The notes under the pieces: model-generated | Database searches by the model: none | Seen by the model: the letters and a program-made list of their open reading frames with translations, nothing else | What the model was told of the DNA's origin: nothing | Shown: positions 54,651 through 64,000 of the stretch, piece after piece | Position numbering within the stretch: position 1 is the first letter of the stretch | How the letters are laid out: each line of letters starts with the position of its first letter | DNA from: Mitsuaria sp. WAJ17 | Lineage (GTDB): Bacteria > Pseudomonadota > Gammaproteobacteria > Burkholderiales > Burkholderiaceae_C | Length of the DNA stretch: 64,000 bases | Direction of reading: 5' to 3' | Assembly: GCF_014174515.1 (NCBI RefSeq) | Contig: NZ_JACJUG010000022.1 | Span: forward strand, 1-64,000 | Position numbers and translations under genes: made by a program

Positions 54651-55037
54651 GGTGTTTTCTTTCCGAAAAGAAGAAGGAGCCGTGCGCGCGAGCGGCGACA
54701 CACGGGGGGACGTACAGACACGCAAGAGAGATCAAGCCGGTGATTGAAGCCACCCAGCGGATCGCTTGGGGGCGGGCGCTTCAGGCGGGGGGGCCAGATG
54801 CGAAATCTGCCTATCCCGAGTGATGGCGCTGGAGGCTGATGGGCGGGCCGGCATCGTGTGAGTCTGATGCCGGAGACCACTGCAAAGACCTTGAAGAAAC
54901 GGTCTTGAGCGAATGTATAGAGGCATATTCTAGCACCAATGTTCTCAATGTGCTGGGCTAATCCTTGAGCTTTGCCCTTGCGCAATCGCCAGCCCCGCTT
55001 TGGGTCACAAGATCGCACCCCATGCCGGACCTCCTCC
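54651..55037. other. Leader and promoter region between cspA and nnrS
   Basis: About 390 bp between divergent genes. The cspA-proximal part likely holds the long cspA 5' leader. An AT-richer patch around 54915-54955 includes, on the minus strand, TTGGTG and TATACA spaced 14 bp apart, a weak promoter candidate for cspA. No FNR or NnrR-type dyad was clear for nnrS. Confidence 0.4.
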
Positions 55038-56264
55038 ATGCCTGAACGACGGACCCCTGCCGGCGGGCCAGCCGCGCCGCATGCCCCCTTCTTCCGACTG
55101 GGATTGCTGATGCTGGCCCTGTCCGGCCTGTGGTGGTGCCTTGTCTTGCTGGCCCGCTGGCAGGGGCGGGCGTTGCCCTGGGCGGTGTCTCCAGGCTTAG
55201 CCCATGGCCTGCTGTTCGGGCTGGGCGCCATGCCGCAGTTCATCACCGGCTTCTTTTTCACGGCCGGGCCGCGTTGGCTGCGCGTACCGGGCCCGCAGAC
55301 CCAGGCCCTGCACCTTCCGCTCGGGCTGGCGGGGCTGGGTGGCCTGCTGATCCTTCTTGGGCTGCATGCCGCGGCGCCGCTGGCGGGTCTCGGCCTGATG
55401 TTGCTGATGCTGGCGTGGGCCGCATCGTGGCGGCTGGCCCGGCGCATGCTTGTTGCCAGCAAGGAGCCGGATCGTCTGCACCTGAGCGGTGTACACGGCG
55501 CTTGGCTCCTGGGGCTTTGCGGCATGGCCCTCACGGGCGCCAGCCTGATGGCGGGGCGCGAGGACTGGGCCCGCGCATCCCTGCAGGCTGTGCTGTGGTG
55601 GAGCCTGCTGCCCGTCTTCTTGATCGCCCTGCATCGCATGGTGCCCATGTTCGCCGAGCCGGCGGTCTGGCTGCAGGCGGCCGGGCGCCTGCCTGCGTCC
55701 GAACGGACCCTGCTGTGGGCCGGGCTGGCGGGCTGTGCCTGGGGCGGGGCCTGGCAGGTGCTGGGCCCCAGTTTCATGCCGCCCTGGGCCTGGGCGCTGC
55801 GGGCCGGCTTGGAGGGCGGCGTGGCCTTGCTGCTGCTGAAGCAAGCCTGGCATTGGCGGCACATGGCCCGGCTGCCCCTGATGGCAATGATGCTGTGCGG
55901 CGGGCTGTGGCTGGCGCTGGGGGCGGGGTTGTCGGCCCTGTCGGCGGGGCTGCTGGCTCTTGGGCGACCAGGCCTGGGGCTGGCGCCCCTGCATGCCGTT
56001 CTGGCGGGGGGCCTGGCGAGCTTGATGATGGCCCAGGTGAGCCGCGTCAGCAGCGCGCATGCCGGTCGGCCGCTGGCGGTGGACCGGCCCTTAATGGCCC
56101 TCTTTCTCCTGCTGCAGCTCGCCGTGCTGCTGCGGCTGTGGGCCGCGCTGGGGCCGTCGGAGCCGACCGGCGCGCTGGCCCTGGCGGCCTTGCTGTGGGC
56201 CTTGTGCATGAGCGGCTGGGCGCTGCGTCTGCGGGGTTGGCTGAGGCGGGGGCGTGCTGTCTGA
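55038..56264 (+). CDS. nnrS: NnrS-family membrane protein
   Basis: 408 residues from ATG 55038, with no good ribosome-binding site. About twelve hydrophobic helices fill the protein. 'G-L-G-A-M-P-Q-F-I-T-G-F-F-F-T-A-G-P-R-W' near residue 60 is the NnrS signature, and conserved His residues occur in 'A-L-H-R-M-V-P-M-F'. NnrS is a haem/copper membrane protein that protects denitrifying bacteria from nitric oxide and iron-nitrosyl stress. No denitrification genes are in the window. Confidence 0.85.
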   Translation: MPERRTPAGGPAAPHAPFFRLGLLMLALSGLWWCLVLLARWQGRALPWAVSPGLAHGLLFGLGAMPQFITGFFFTAGPRWLRVPGPQTQALHLPLGLAGLGGLLILLGLHAAAPLAGLGLMLLMLAWAASWRLARRMLVASKEPDRLHLSGVHGAWLLGLCGMALTGASLMAGREDWARASLQAVLWWSLLPVFLIALHRMVPMFAEPAVWLQAAGRLPASERTLLWAGLAGCAWGGAWQVLGPSFMPPWAWALRAGLEGGVALLLLKQAWHWRHMARLPLMAMMLCGGLWLALGAGLSALSAGLLALGRPGLGLAPLHAVLAGGLASLMMAQVSRVSSAHAGRPLAVDRPLMALFLLLQLAVLLRLWAALGPSEPTGALALAALLWALCMSGWALRLRGWLRRGRAV

Positions 56265-56535
56265 GCTTCAGGCATTGCCCAATCTCTGGACATTGCATCC
56301 TGCCGACCTGTGCGCCAATCAGACAGGGGGCTGCGGCCGGGCCTGTCGCAGGGACGTGACAACGGGCCGGAGGAGGCATGAGCCAGGGCTACCGAAGCGG
56401 CAGGCCAGGCCCGGCTGGCCGTTCCTCTCATGGTTTGCACGTAGAAACCGGGCCTGGCACGGCCATGGGCACGGCATTTGCACTCCGATGGGGCGACGTC
56501 CGCGTCGACACCTCAAAGAATCACGGAGACAACGC

Positions 56536-58791
<2,256 letters not shown>

Positions 58792-58794
58792 GAA

Positions 58795-58818
58795 CCTGGC
58801 CCGGCCACTGGGGCCAGG
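58795..58818 (+). terminator. Probable terminator after the second TonB receptor
   Basis: CCTGGCCC (58795-58802) pairs with GGGCCAGG (58811-58818), loop of eight. Only a short TCTT follows, so strength is uncertain. It starts 4 bp after the stop codon, between convergent genes. Confidence 0.5.
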
Positions 58819-58929
58819 TCTTGCCTGCCCTTCATGTGAGCGAGAACCGGTCTTCTCCTCCCCGGCGCATGCCTTCGACCGCCGGCCTTGCGGCCGGCAC
58901 TCCCCGTGGCGTGGCCGGTCTCTTTTTGC

Positions 58930-61185
58930 TCAGGCAGGCAGGACGCTCAGGGTCACGGGCTGACCCGAGAGAACGGCGTTTCCGGAGAGCGGATCCCGCA
59001 GCCGCTCATCCAGCAAGGCATTGAGATTGGCACCCGGGCGCAGCTGGGCCACGCTCAGGTGCGTGCCCGGCAGGTCATGGCCCCAGCCATGCGGCAGGCT
59101 GGCCACGCCGGGCATCATCTCGTCCGAGCATTGCAGCAACACTTCGAGGCTGACGCCCGCAGCATTGCGCAGCAGGGCACGGTCGCCGTCGCGCAGGCCG
59201 CGTCGGCGGGCGTCGTCCGGGTGGAGGATCAGCGTGCTGCGGTCTGGGCCCTTGGCCAGCACGGGCAGGTTGTGCATCCAGCTGTTTCCCGAGCGCATGT
59301 CGCGCCGCCCGATCAGCAGCAGCTCTTCCGGCGCGCAGGAGGGCGGCGCGTCGCCGGCCAGTGCGCCGAGCGCCGCCATGAAGGGTGCCGGAGCCAGCTC
59401 GATGCAACCCGAGGGCGTGCGCAGCAGCTCGGGCACCCGGGGCTGCAGCTCGCCGAGGTCGATGCCATGGGGCGCGGCCTGCACGCGGTCCAGCGTGAGC
59501 CCGTCCGGCTTGCGGCCGAACTGGTCGCCATAGGGGCCGCTGCGCAGGGCCAGGTCGATCAGGCGCTGCGGCCCCACCCGCGGTGCGAGGGCAGCGAGCA
59601 GGGCCTCGCTCTGCGTGCCCTCGCTGTCCTTGAGCTGATGGCGCAGCTCCTGGCGCAGGGCCGCGGTGTCGAGCTGGTCCACGGGCTGGCGCCAGTCCGC
59701 GCCCGCGGCCAGGGCGGCGAGCCGGGTCAGGGTCTCCCATTCCTCGGGCATGTCGGCCGGGCGCTCGAAGACCGGGGCGCTGTAGCGCGCATGGTTGCGC
59801 CAGGAGAGCTGGCCGAAGGCGATGTCGTAGTGCAGATCCTCCAGGGGGGAGGGCGCGGGCAGGATGAGGTCGGCGTGGCGTGTGGTCTCGTTGATGTAGA
59901 TGTCCAGGCTCAGCATGAAGTCGAGGCCGTCCAGCGCACGCGAGAGGCGGGGACCGTTGGGCGCCGAGAGCACCGGGTTGCTGGCCACCGTGATCAGCGC
60001 CCGTACCTGACCCTCGCCGGGGGTCTCGATCTCTTCCGCCAGGCAGACCATGGGCAGTTCGCCGAAGACCTCCGGTGCGCCGCTGACGCGGCTGCGGCGG
60101 CGGCCCAGGCTCACGCCGCGGCCGCTGCCGGGGCGGCCCTGGGTGTTGACGGCAAAGGCGGCGGCCTTGGGGAACATGGCGCCGCCGGGCTGGTCCAGGT
60201 GGCCGCAGAGCAGGTTGATCGCATCGACCAGCCAGCTGTTGAGCGTGCCATGGCGCTGCGTGCAGCTGCCGATGCGGGCATAGAGAGACGCCCGCGGCGT
60301 GGTCGCCAACAGGCGGGCGATGCGGCGCTGCTCGGAGGCCGGGATGCCGCAATGTCGGGACGTTGATTCTGGCGGGTAGGCGATCGCTGCGGCGCGAAGC
60401 TCGTCCAGCCCCTGCACCCAGTCATCCAGCGGGCTGCTGCGCACCAAGCCTTCATCGAACAGGGTGTGGACCACGCCCAGCAGCAGCCAGACGTCGCTGC
60501 CGGGACGGATGAAGAGGTGCTCGTCCGCCGCGGCGGCGGTCTCGGTGCGGCGCGGGTCGATGACGATCATGCGCCCGCCGCGCTCGCGTAAGGCCCGGGC
60601 CTTGCCGCGGAAGTCCGGCACCGTCCAGAGGCTGCCGTTGCTGACCATGGGGTTGGCGCCCAGCACCACCAGCAGGTCCGTGCGGGGCAGGTCAGGGACG
60701 GGGATGCTGAGCCAGTGGCCGTACATCAGCGCGCTGGAGAGCTGCTTGGGCATCTGGTCCAGCGTGGAGGCCGAGAAGACATTGCGCGTGCCCAGGGCTC
60801 GCGCCAGCCGAGGCGTGTAGGCCAGCAGGCCCACCTTGTGCGCGGCCGGATTGCCGAAGCTCAGGGCCACGGCGTCCGGCCCATGGGCATCGACCAGCGG
60901 GTGCAGGCGGCGCTCGATCTCCTCGAAGGCCTCGTCCCAGCTGATGGGTACGTGCCGGCCCCCGCGCCTGAGCAGGGGCTGGCGCAGGCGGTCCGGGTCT
61001 TCGTGCAGATCCTTCAGCGAGATGCCCTTGGGGCACAGAAAGCCCTGGCTGAAGGGATCGTCCTGGGCGCCGCGGATGGCCGTGACACGATTGCCGACGG
61101 TATGCACCTGTAAACCGCAGCAGGCTTCACACAGGGGGCAGATGCGGTAGTGTCCGCGCGGTGCGTTTGCGTCAGGCGTGTTCAT
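58930..61185 (-). CDS. Molybdopterin-dependent oxidoreductase (BisC/formate dehydrogenase-like)
   Basis: 751 residues. The [4Fe-4S] site is C16-P-L-C19-E-A-C22/C23 ... C51-P-K-G. Molybdopterin-binding segments are recognisable ('L-V-V-L-G-A-N-P-M-V-S-N-G-S-L', 'V-I-D-P-R-R-T-E-T', 'L-P-A-P-S-P-L-E-D'). The region that normally supplies the Mo ligand reads 'S-A-S-T-L-D-Q-M-P-K', with no Cys or Sec. A C-terminal molydopterin dinucleotide domain is present. No electron-transfer or membrane subunit is adjacent and no Tat signal is seen, so it is probably cytoplasmic. Substrate unknown. Confidence 0.85.
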   Translation of the reverse strand: MNTPDANAPRGHYRICPLCEACCGLQVHTVGNRVTAIRGAQDDPFSQGFLCPKGISLKDLHEDPDRLRQPLLRRGGRHVPISWDEAFEEIERRLHPLVDAHGPDAVALSFGNPAAHKVGLLAYTPRLARALGTRNVFSASTLDQMPKQLSSALMYGHWLSIPVPDLPRTDLLVVLGANPMVSNGSLWTVPDFRGKARALRERGGRMIVIDPRRTETAAAADEHLFIRPGSDVWLLLGVVHTLFDEGLVRSSPLDDWVQGLDELRAAAIAYPPESTSRHCGIPASEQRRIARLLATTPRASLYARIGSCTQRHGTLNSWLVDAINLLCGHLDQPGGAMFPKAAAFAVNTQGRPGSGRGVSLGRRRSRVSGAPEVFGELPMVCLAEEIETPGEGQVRALITVASNPVLSAPNGPRLSRALDGLDFMLSLDIYINETTRHADLILPAPSPLEDLHYDIAFGQLSWRNHARYSAPVFERPADMPEEWETLTRLAALAAGADWRQPVDQLDTAALRQELRHQLKDSEGTQSEALLAALAPRVGPQRLIDLALRSGPYGDQFGRKPDGLTLDRVQAAPHGIDLGELQPRVPELLRTPSGCIELAPAPFMAALGALAGDAPPSCAPEELLLIGRRDMRSGNSWMHNLPVLAKGPDRSTLILHPDDARRRGLRDGDRALLRNAAGVSLEVLLQCSDEMMPGVASLPHGWGHDLPGTHLSVAQLRPGANLNALLDERLRDPLSGNAVLSGQPVTLSVLPA

Positions 61186-61397
61186 CGGCTTTTTTCCTTG
61201 AGGACGTCATCCGGATGGGGGCTCGACGCATTGTGGTCAGCAAAGGCCGCGCCGGCGTCATCCAGGCGACAGCAGCGGCTCAGGATCAACCATGAGAGGC
61301 GTAGTCTGGGAATGCAAGCAGATGTAAGTGCTGGTCGAGGGCCGGTGAATGCTGTCGAACTTGCATAGACTCCCGCCCCCGGAGAAGTAGGAGAAGC

Positions 61398-62246
61398 ATG
61401 AGAATCGAGATTGAGCCCGGTGTCCGCCTGTTCGTGGACGTCGAGGGAGAGGGCCTCGTGCCCGATGGCGCCTGGATGCGCGAGAAGCCCACCCTGGTCC
61501 TGTTGCATGGTGGGCCGGGCTTTGACCACAGCGCCTTCAAGCCGGCCTTCAGCGCCCTGGCCGACGTGGCGCAGATTGTCTATTACGACCACCGTGGCCA
61601 CGGCCGCAGCGATCCCCGCCCCAGCAGCGAATGGACCCTGGACACCTGGGCCGATGACGTCGTTCGGCTCTGCGAGGCTCTGGGCATCGTCAAGCCCATC
61701 GTGCTCGGGCAGAGCTTCGGCGGCTTCGTGGCCCAGCGCTACATCGAGCGCCATCCGGACCATGCGGGCAAGGTGATCCTGTCCAGCACCTCGCACCACA
61801 TGGGTCTGGATCGCAAGATCGAGGGCTTTGTGCGCCGTGGCGGCGAGGGCGTGCGCGAGAAGGTGCGCGCCCTGTGGACGGAGCCCACGCCACTGACGTT
61901 CGCCGCCTACTGGGAAGCCTGTCGGGACCTCTACACCGCCACGCAGCAGACCGACCCCATGGCTGCCCAGCGCACGCTGCTGAAGCTGGACATCCTGCTG
62001 CATTTCATTCGTGGCGAGATGCAGGGCATGCAACTCGCACCCGGCCTGGCCCGTGCACGCTGCCCCGTGCTCGTTGTGGCAGGCGAGGAGGACCCGGTCT
62101 GCCCGCTGCAGGATGCGCTGGAGATCGCCGAGGCCTTGCCCTCACGCTGCATGCAGCTGGCCCGCTTCCCGGGCTGCGGCCATGGCGTTTGGCGGGACGA
62201 TGCCGCAGCGGCCTTCGAGCGGCTGCGGCGCTTCATCCTGGAGTGA
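61398..62246 (+). CDS. Alpha/beta hydrolase (prolyl iminopeptidase-like)
   Basis: 282 residues with AGGAG at 61389-61393. The oxyanion loop is 'L-H-G-G-P-G-F-D-H'. The nucleophile elbow is G-Q-S106-F-G-G. The acid is in 'G-E-E-D-P-V-C-P' and the catalytic His in 'G-C-G-H-G-V-W-R'. A cap domain lies between about 130 and 210. HGGPG is typical of prolyl iminopeptidases, but many esterases and lactonases share it. It is divergent from the molybdoenzyme gene. Substrate unknown. Confidence 0.85.
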   Translation: MRIEIEPGVRLFVDVEGEGLVPDGAWMREKPTLVLLHGGPGFDHSAFKPAFSALADVAQIVYYDHRGHGRSDPRPSSEWTLDTWADDVVRLCEALGIVKPIVLGQSFGGFVAQRYIERHPDHAGKVILSSTSHHMGLDRKIEGFVRRGGEGVREKVRALWTEPTPLTFAAYWEACRDLYTATQQTDPMAAQRTLLKLDILLHFIRGEMQGMQLAPGLARARCPVLVVAGEEDPVCPLQDALEIAEALPSRCMQLARFPGCGHGVWRDDAAAAFERLRRFILE

Positions 62247-62378
62247 GTTCGGTGCTCAGGCTCAGGTGCCTGGGTCGGCGGGCGGAACGCCGTTGGCGGG
62301 ACGGTGTCAAAGCGGGGCGGGCTGTCCAGCGCCCGGCAAACGCGCGGGCGCAGGCAGGCTGCATGGCGTGACAGGCGC

Positions 62379-62747
62379 TCAGGTGGCCAGCAGGGCCTTG
62401 AGCTCGCGTTCCAGCAGATGGGCCTCGCCCAGGTTGACCTCGATAAGGCGGCGCAGGTGGGTGACGCTTTCGATGTCGATGCTGCGCAGGATGAGGCCGG
62501 CCCGTTCGCCTTCGAGGTGGGCCACCTCGGCGCCCATCACGATGCGCTGGTCGCCGCCATCCAGGCGCACACACAGCAGGCAGGGTTCGCCCATGGCGAC
62601 GAGATCGGTGCCGGAGAGCTTCAGCAGAGCGCCCTTGAGTGAGAGGTCCAGCACGCCCACGCTGAGCCTGGCGTCAACGGTGACCAGCTCCGCCGGTGCA
62701 TCGAAGCTGACGCGAGCGAAATGGCGGCGATCCTGGGGCTTGTTCAT
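62379..62747 (-). CDS. PilZ-domain c-di-GMP-binding protein
   Basis: 122 residues, a single PilZ domain. The c-di-GMP motifs are present: R7-R8-H-F-A-R12 and, about 22 residues later, D34-L-S36-L-K-G39. It probably reads the c-di-GMP level. In this window it could be linked to the EAL regulator at 37.7 kb, though they are not adjacent. Confidence 0.88.
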   Translation of the reverse strand: MNKPQDRRHFARVSFDAPAELVTVDARLSVGVLDLSLKGALLKLSGTDLVAMGEPCLLCVRLDGGDQRIVMGAEVAHLEGERAGLILRSIDIESVTHLRRLIEVNLGEAHLLERELKALLAT

Positions 62748-62820
62748 GGCGGTCTCCGACCGTGGCGCTTCAATCAGGCCATGCTAGCAGGGGCCTGGGC
62801 CCCCGGGCCTCGCGCCAGGC

Positions 62821-63255
62821 TCAATCAGGCGCGTAGATTGTGCTCATTTCAATGGCTTCCTCGAGTCGGTCGGGAGCGACCGCCTCCAGGCCCAGGGATT
62901 CCAGCGTGTACCAGCAGGCGCGAAGCAGGGCACTGGTCTCCTGACGCGCCTCGCTGTCCAGCAGGGCGCCCAGCTCGCTCACGCGATCCAGCGAGGGTTG
63001 GCGGTTGCGGGAGCTGATGTGGCTGCGCGGCAGCTCCACCGGAGCCTCGTGGTTCAGGGCCACCTCCGTGAGCAGATGCTGAACCTCGTCCTTGGGCGGC
63101 ATCGACATCACCAGACGCCCCAGATCACCCAGCAGCTTCTCGGCAGCGCCCGCCAGCAGGCGTGCTGCGTGGTCGCTGCCCCCGTCGATGTAGAGGCCGG
63201 CCGCGATGTCAGCATATTCAAGCGCCAGGGCCAGCTTGGGCATGTCTGCGTTCAT
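62821..63255 (-). CDS. Uncharacterised helical protein
   Basis: 144 residues from ATG 63255; ATG 63327 would add 24 residues. Helices are predicted throughout ('A-L-A-L-E-Y-A-D-I-A-A-G-L-Y', 'A-A-R-L-L-A-G-A-A-E-K-L-L-G-D-L-G-R-L', 'E-T-S-A-L-L-R-A-C-W-Y-T-L-E-S-L'). No signal peptide or metal motif. Not a family I recognise. Same strand as the PilZ gene, 73 bp upstream of it, so the two may be co-expressed. Confidence 0.6.
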   Translation of the reverse strand: MNADMPKLALALEYADIAAGLYIDGGSDHAARLLAGAAEKLLGDLGRLVMSMPPKDEVQHLLTEVALNHEAPVELPRSHISSRNRQPSLDRVSELGALLDSEARQETSALLRACWYTLESLGLEAVAPDRLEEAIEMSTIYAPD

Positions 63256-63501
63256 GGTGCGTGCGCGCGGTAGGGTGGCGGATGGTGCGAGCGACGGCCG
63301 CTCGGCAAGCAGAATCCCTCCGGACATCTTGTGCCCTCTCTCCTGTACGTTTGAGCCTGGGAGTGTAGGTCTGCGCCTTGCCCGGCCAGAAGTGCCGGGT
63401 CTGGTGCTTTGTCACGGTTTGTGTGTGGCACGGCTGATGGTTTTCCCGGCGCCGAAAGTCTGCGCTATTGTTGCGCAATCCAGTTCTCCGAGGAGGCCTT
63501 C

Positions 63502-64000
63502 ATGAGCAGAACACGACACCAGACCCCCCTGCAAACCTTGCCAGATCCCGAGCGCCGCGAGGCCCTGCAGGGCCTGGGCACCTTGGGCGCTGGCCTGCTG
63601 CTGCCGGGCCTGGCCCTGGCCGCCGACAAGAAGGAGGACACCTATGACGAGGATTCCATCCTGACGGCTGCTACCGATTTCTTCGGCAGCACCACCGAAG
63701 GCCTGGCCAAGGTCATCGAGAAGGCCTTCAAGGAGCAGGGCCGCCCCAATGCCTACATCAAAGGTGAGGAAGCCAGTGCCGCGGTGACCATTGGCCTGCG
63801 CTATGGCGATGGCCAACTGATCATGAAGGGTGGGGGCAGCGCCCGCGTCTACTGGGCCGGGCCCTCCATTGGCTTCGACTTCGGTGCCAACGCCTCCAAG
63901 GTCTTCACCCTCTGCTACCACCTGCCCAGTACCGCGGCGATCTTCCAGCGCTTCCCTGGCGTGGAGGGCAGCCTCTATTACATCGGCGGCGCAGGCATCA
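63502..64000 (+). CDS. DUF1134 / EipA-like protein (3' end cut off)
   Basis: 166 codons are visible from ATG 63502, with AGGAGG at 63491-63496; the frame runs off the window. The N-terminus has a twin-Arg pair ('E-R-R-E-A-L') before a hydrophobic stretch ending 'G-L-A-L-A-A', possibly a Tat signal. The mature part has 'A-T-D-F-F-G-S-T-T-E-G-L-A-K-V-I-E' and 'V-Y-W-A-G-P-S-I-G-F-D-F-G', the DUF1134 pattern. The Brucella member EipA is a periplasmic envelope-integrity protein. The gene has no stop in the window, so length is unknown. Confidence 0.82.
   Translation, partial: MSRTRHQTPLQTLPDPERREALQGLGTLGAGLLLPGLALAADKKEDTYDEDSILTAATDFFGSTTEGLAKVIEKAFKEQGRPNAYIKGEEASAAVTIGLRYGDGQLIMKGGGSARVYWAGPSIGFDFGANASKVFTLCYHLPSTAAIFQRFPGVEGSLYYIGGAGI

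Noticed and set aside
61398..62246. Alpha/beta hydrolase as the missing BioH
   Set aside because: The HGGPG loop is typical of prolyl iminopeptidase-like enzymes, and it is 38 kb from the bio genes.

Overview
The window is a piece of a GC-rich betaproteobacterial chromosome. It most resembles the order Burkholderiales (Roseateles/Pelomonas/Rubrivivax-like). This rests on gene content: a methylcrotonyl-CoA carboxylase leucine-degradation cluster, a YgiQ radical SAM protein, a YqjD/YqjE/YqjK set, TonB-dependent receptors, NnrS, and a cspA gene followed by a small companion gene. The placement is inferred from protein style, not from a marker gene. I saw no rRNA, tRNA, CRISPR array, prophage or insertion sequence.

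Layout. 1-3.6 kb: the end of a TonB-like gene, then a LysR regulator divergent from azoreductase, DoxX and pirin genes (a quinone/redox-stress set). 3.7-6.7 kb: a GspE-type ATPase with a degenerate kinase/receiver-like partner. 6.8-9.9 kb: copper export (cueR, copA, copZ-like) with two divergent CueR-type promoters. 10.2-15.1 kb: a TonB-dependent receptor, a SphA-like outer-membrane protein and a chalcone-isomerase-like protein. 15.1-26.7 kb: a TetR regulator facing a leucine/isovalerate degradation operon (liuB, liuC, liuD, liuE). The complete bioAFDB biotin operon and a vapBC toxin-antitoxin pair are built into this operon. Biotin is the cofactor of the LiuBD enzyme, so cofactor supply and enzyme are encoded together. 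26.8-33.1 kb: a periplasmic binding protein, a caspase/gingipain-like protein with a small partner, alanine dehydrogenase and an acyltransferase. 33.1-37.2 kb: a MauG-like dihaem lipoprotein and a Cpx/Bae-like two-component system with a divergent CpxP-like protein. 37.3-41.2 kb: yqjD, yqjE and yqjK, split by an EAL-domain response regulator on the other strand. 41.3-43.8 kb: YgiQ. 43.9-50.8 kb: an AcrR-type repressor with a clear palindromic operator and an RND efflux operon (adaptor, pump, outer-membrane channel).

The most notable locus is 51.0-53.5 kb: a compact microviridin-type graspetide cluster. It encodes an 85-residue precursor with the PFFARFL leader signature, a double-glycine motif and two near-identical cores (T-x-K-Y-P-S-D-G-D-D-H-L), followed by two ATP-grasp ligases of MdnB and MdnC type. 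A strong stem-loop separates precursor and ligase genes. No acetyltransferase, peptidase or ABC exporter lies nearby. Microviridins are serine-protease inhibitors best known from cyanobacteria. A two-core version with Asp-Asp acceptors in a betaproteobacterium is the best candidate here for an undescribed product.

54-64 kb: a cspA-like gene with its small neighbour, NnrS, a second TonB-dependent receptor, a stand-alone molybdopterin oxidoreductase, an alpha/beta hydrolase, a PilZ protein, a small unknown protein and the start of a DUF1134 (EipA-like) gene cut by the window edge.
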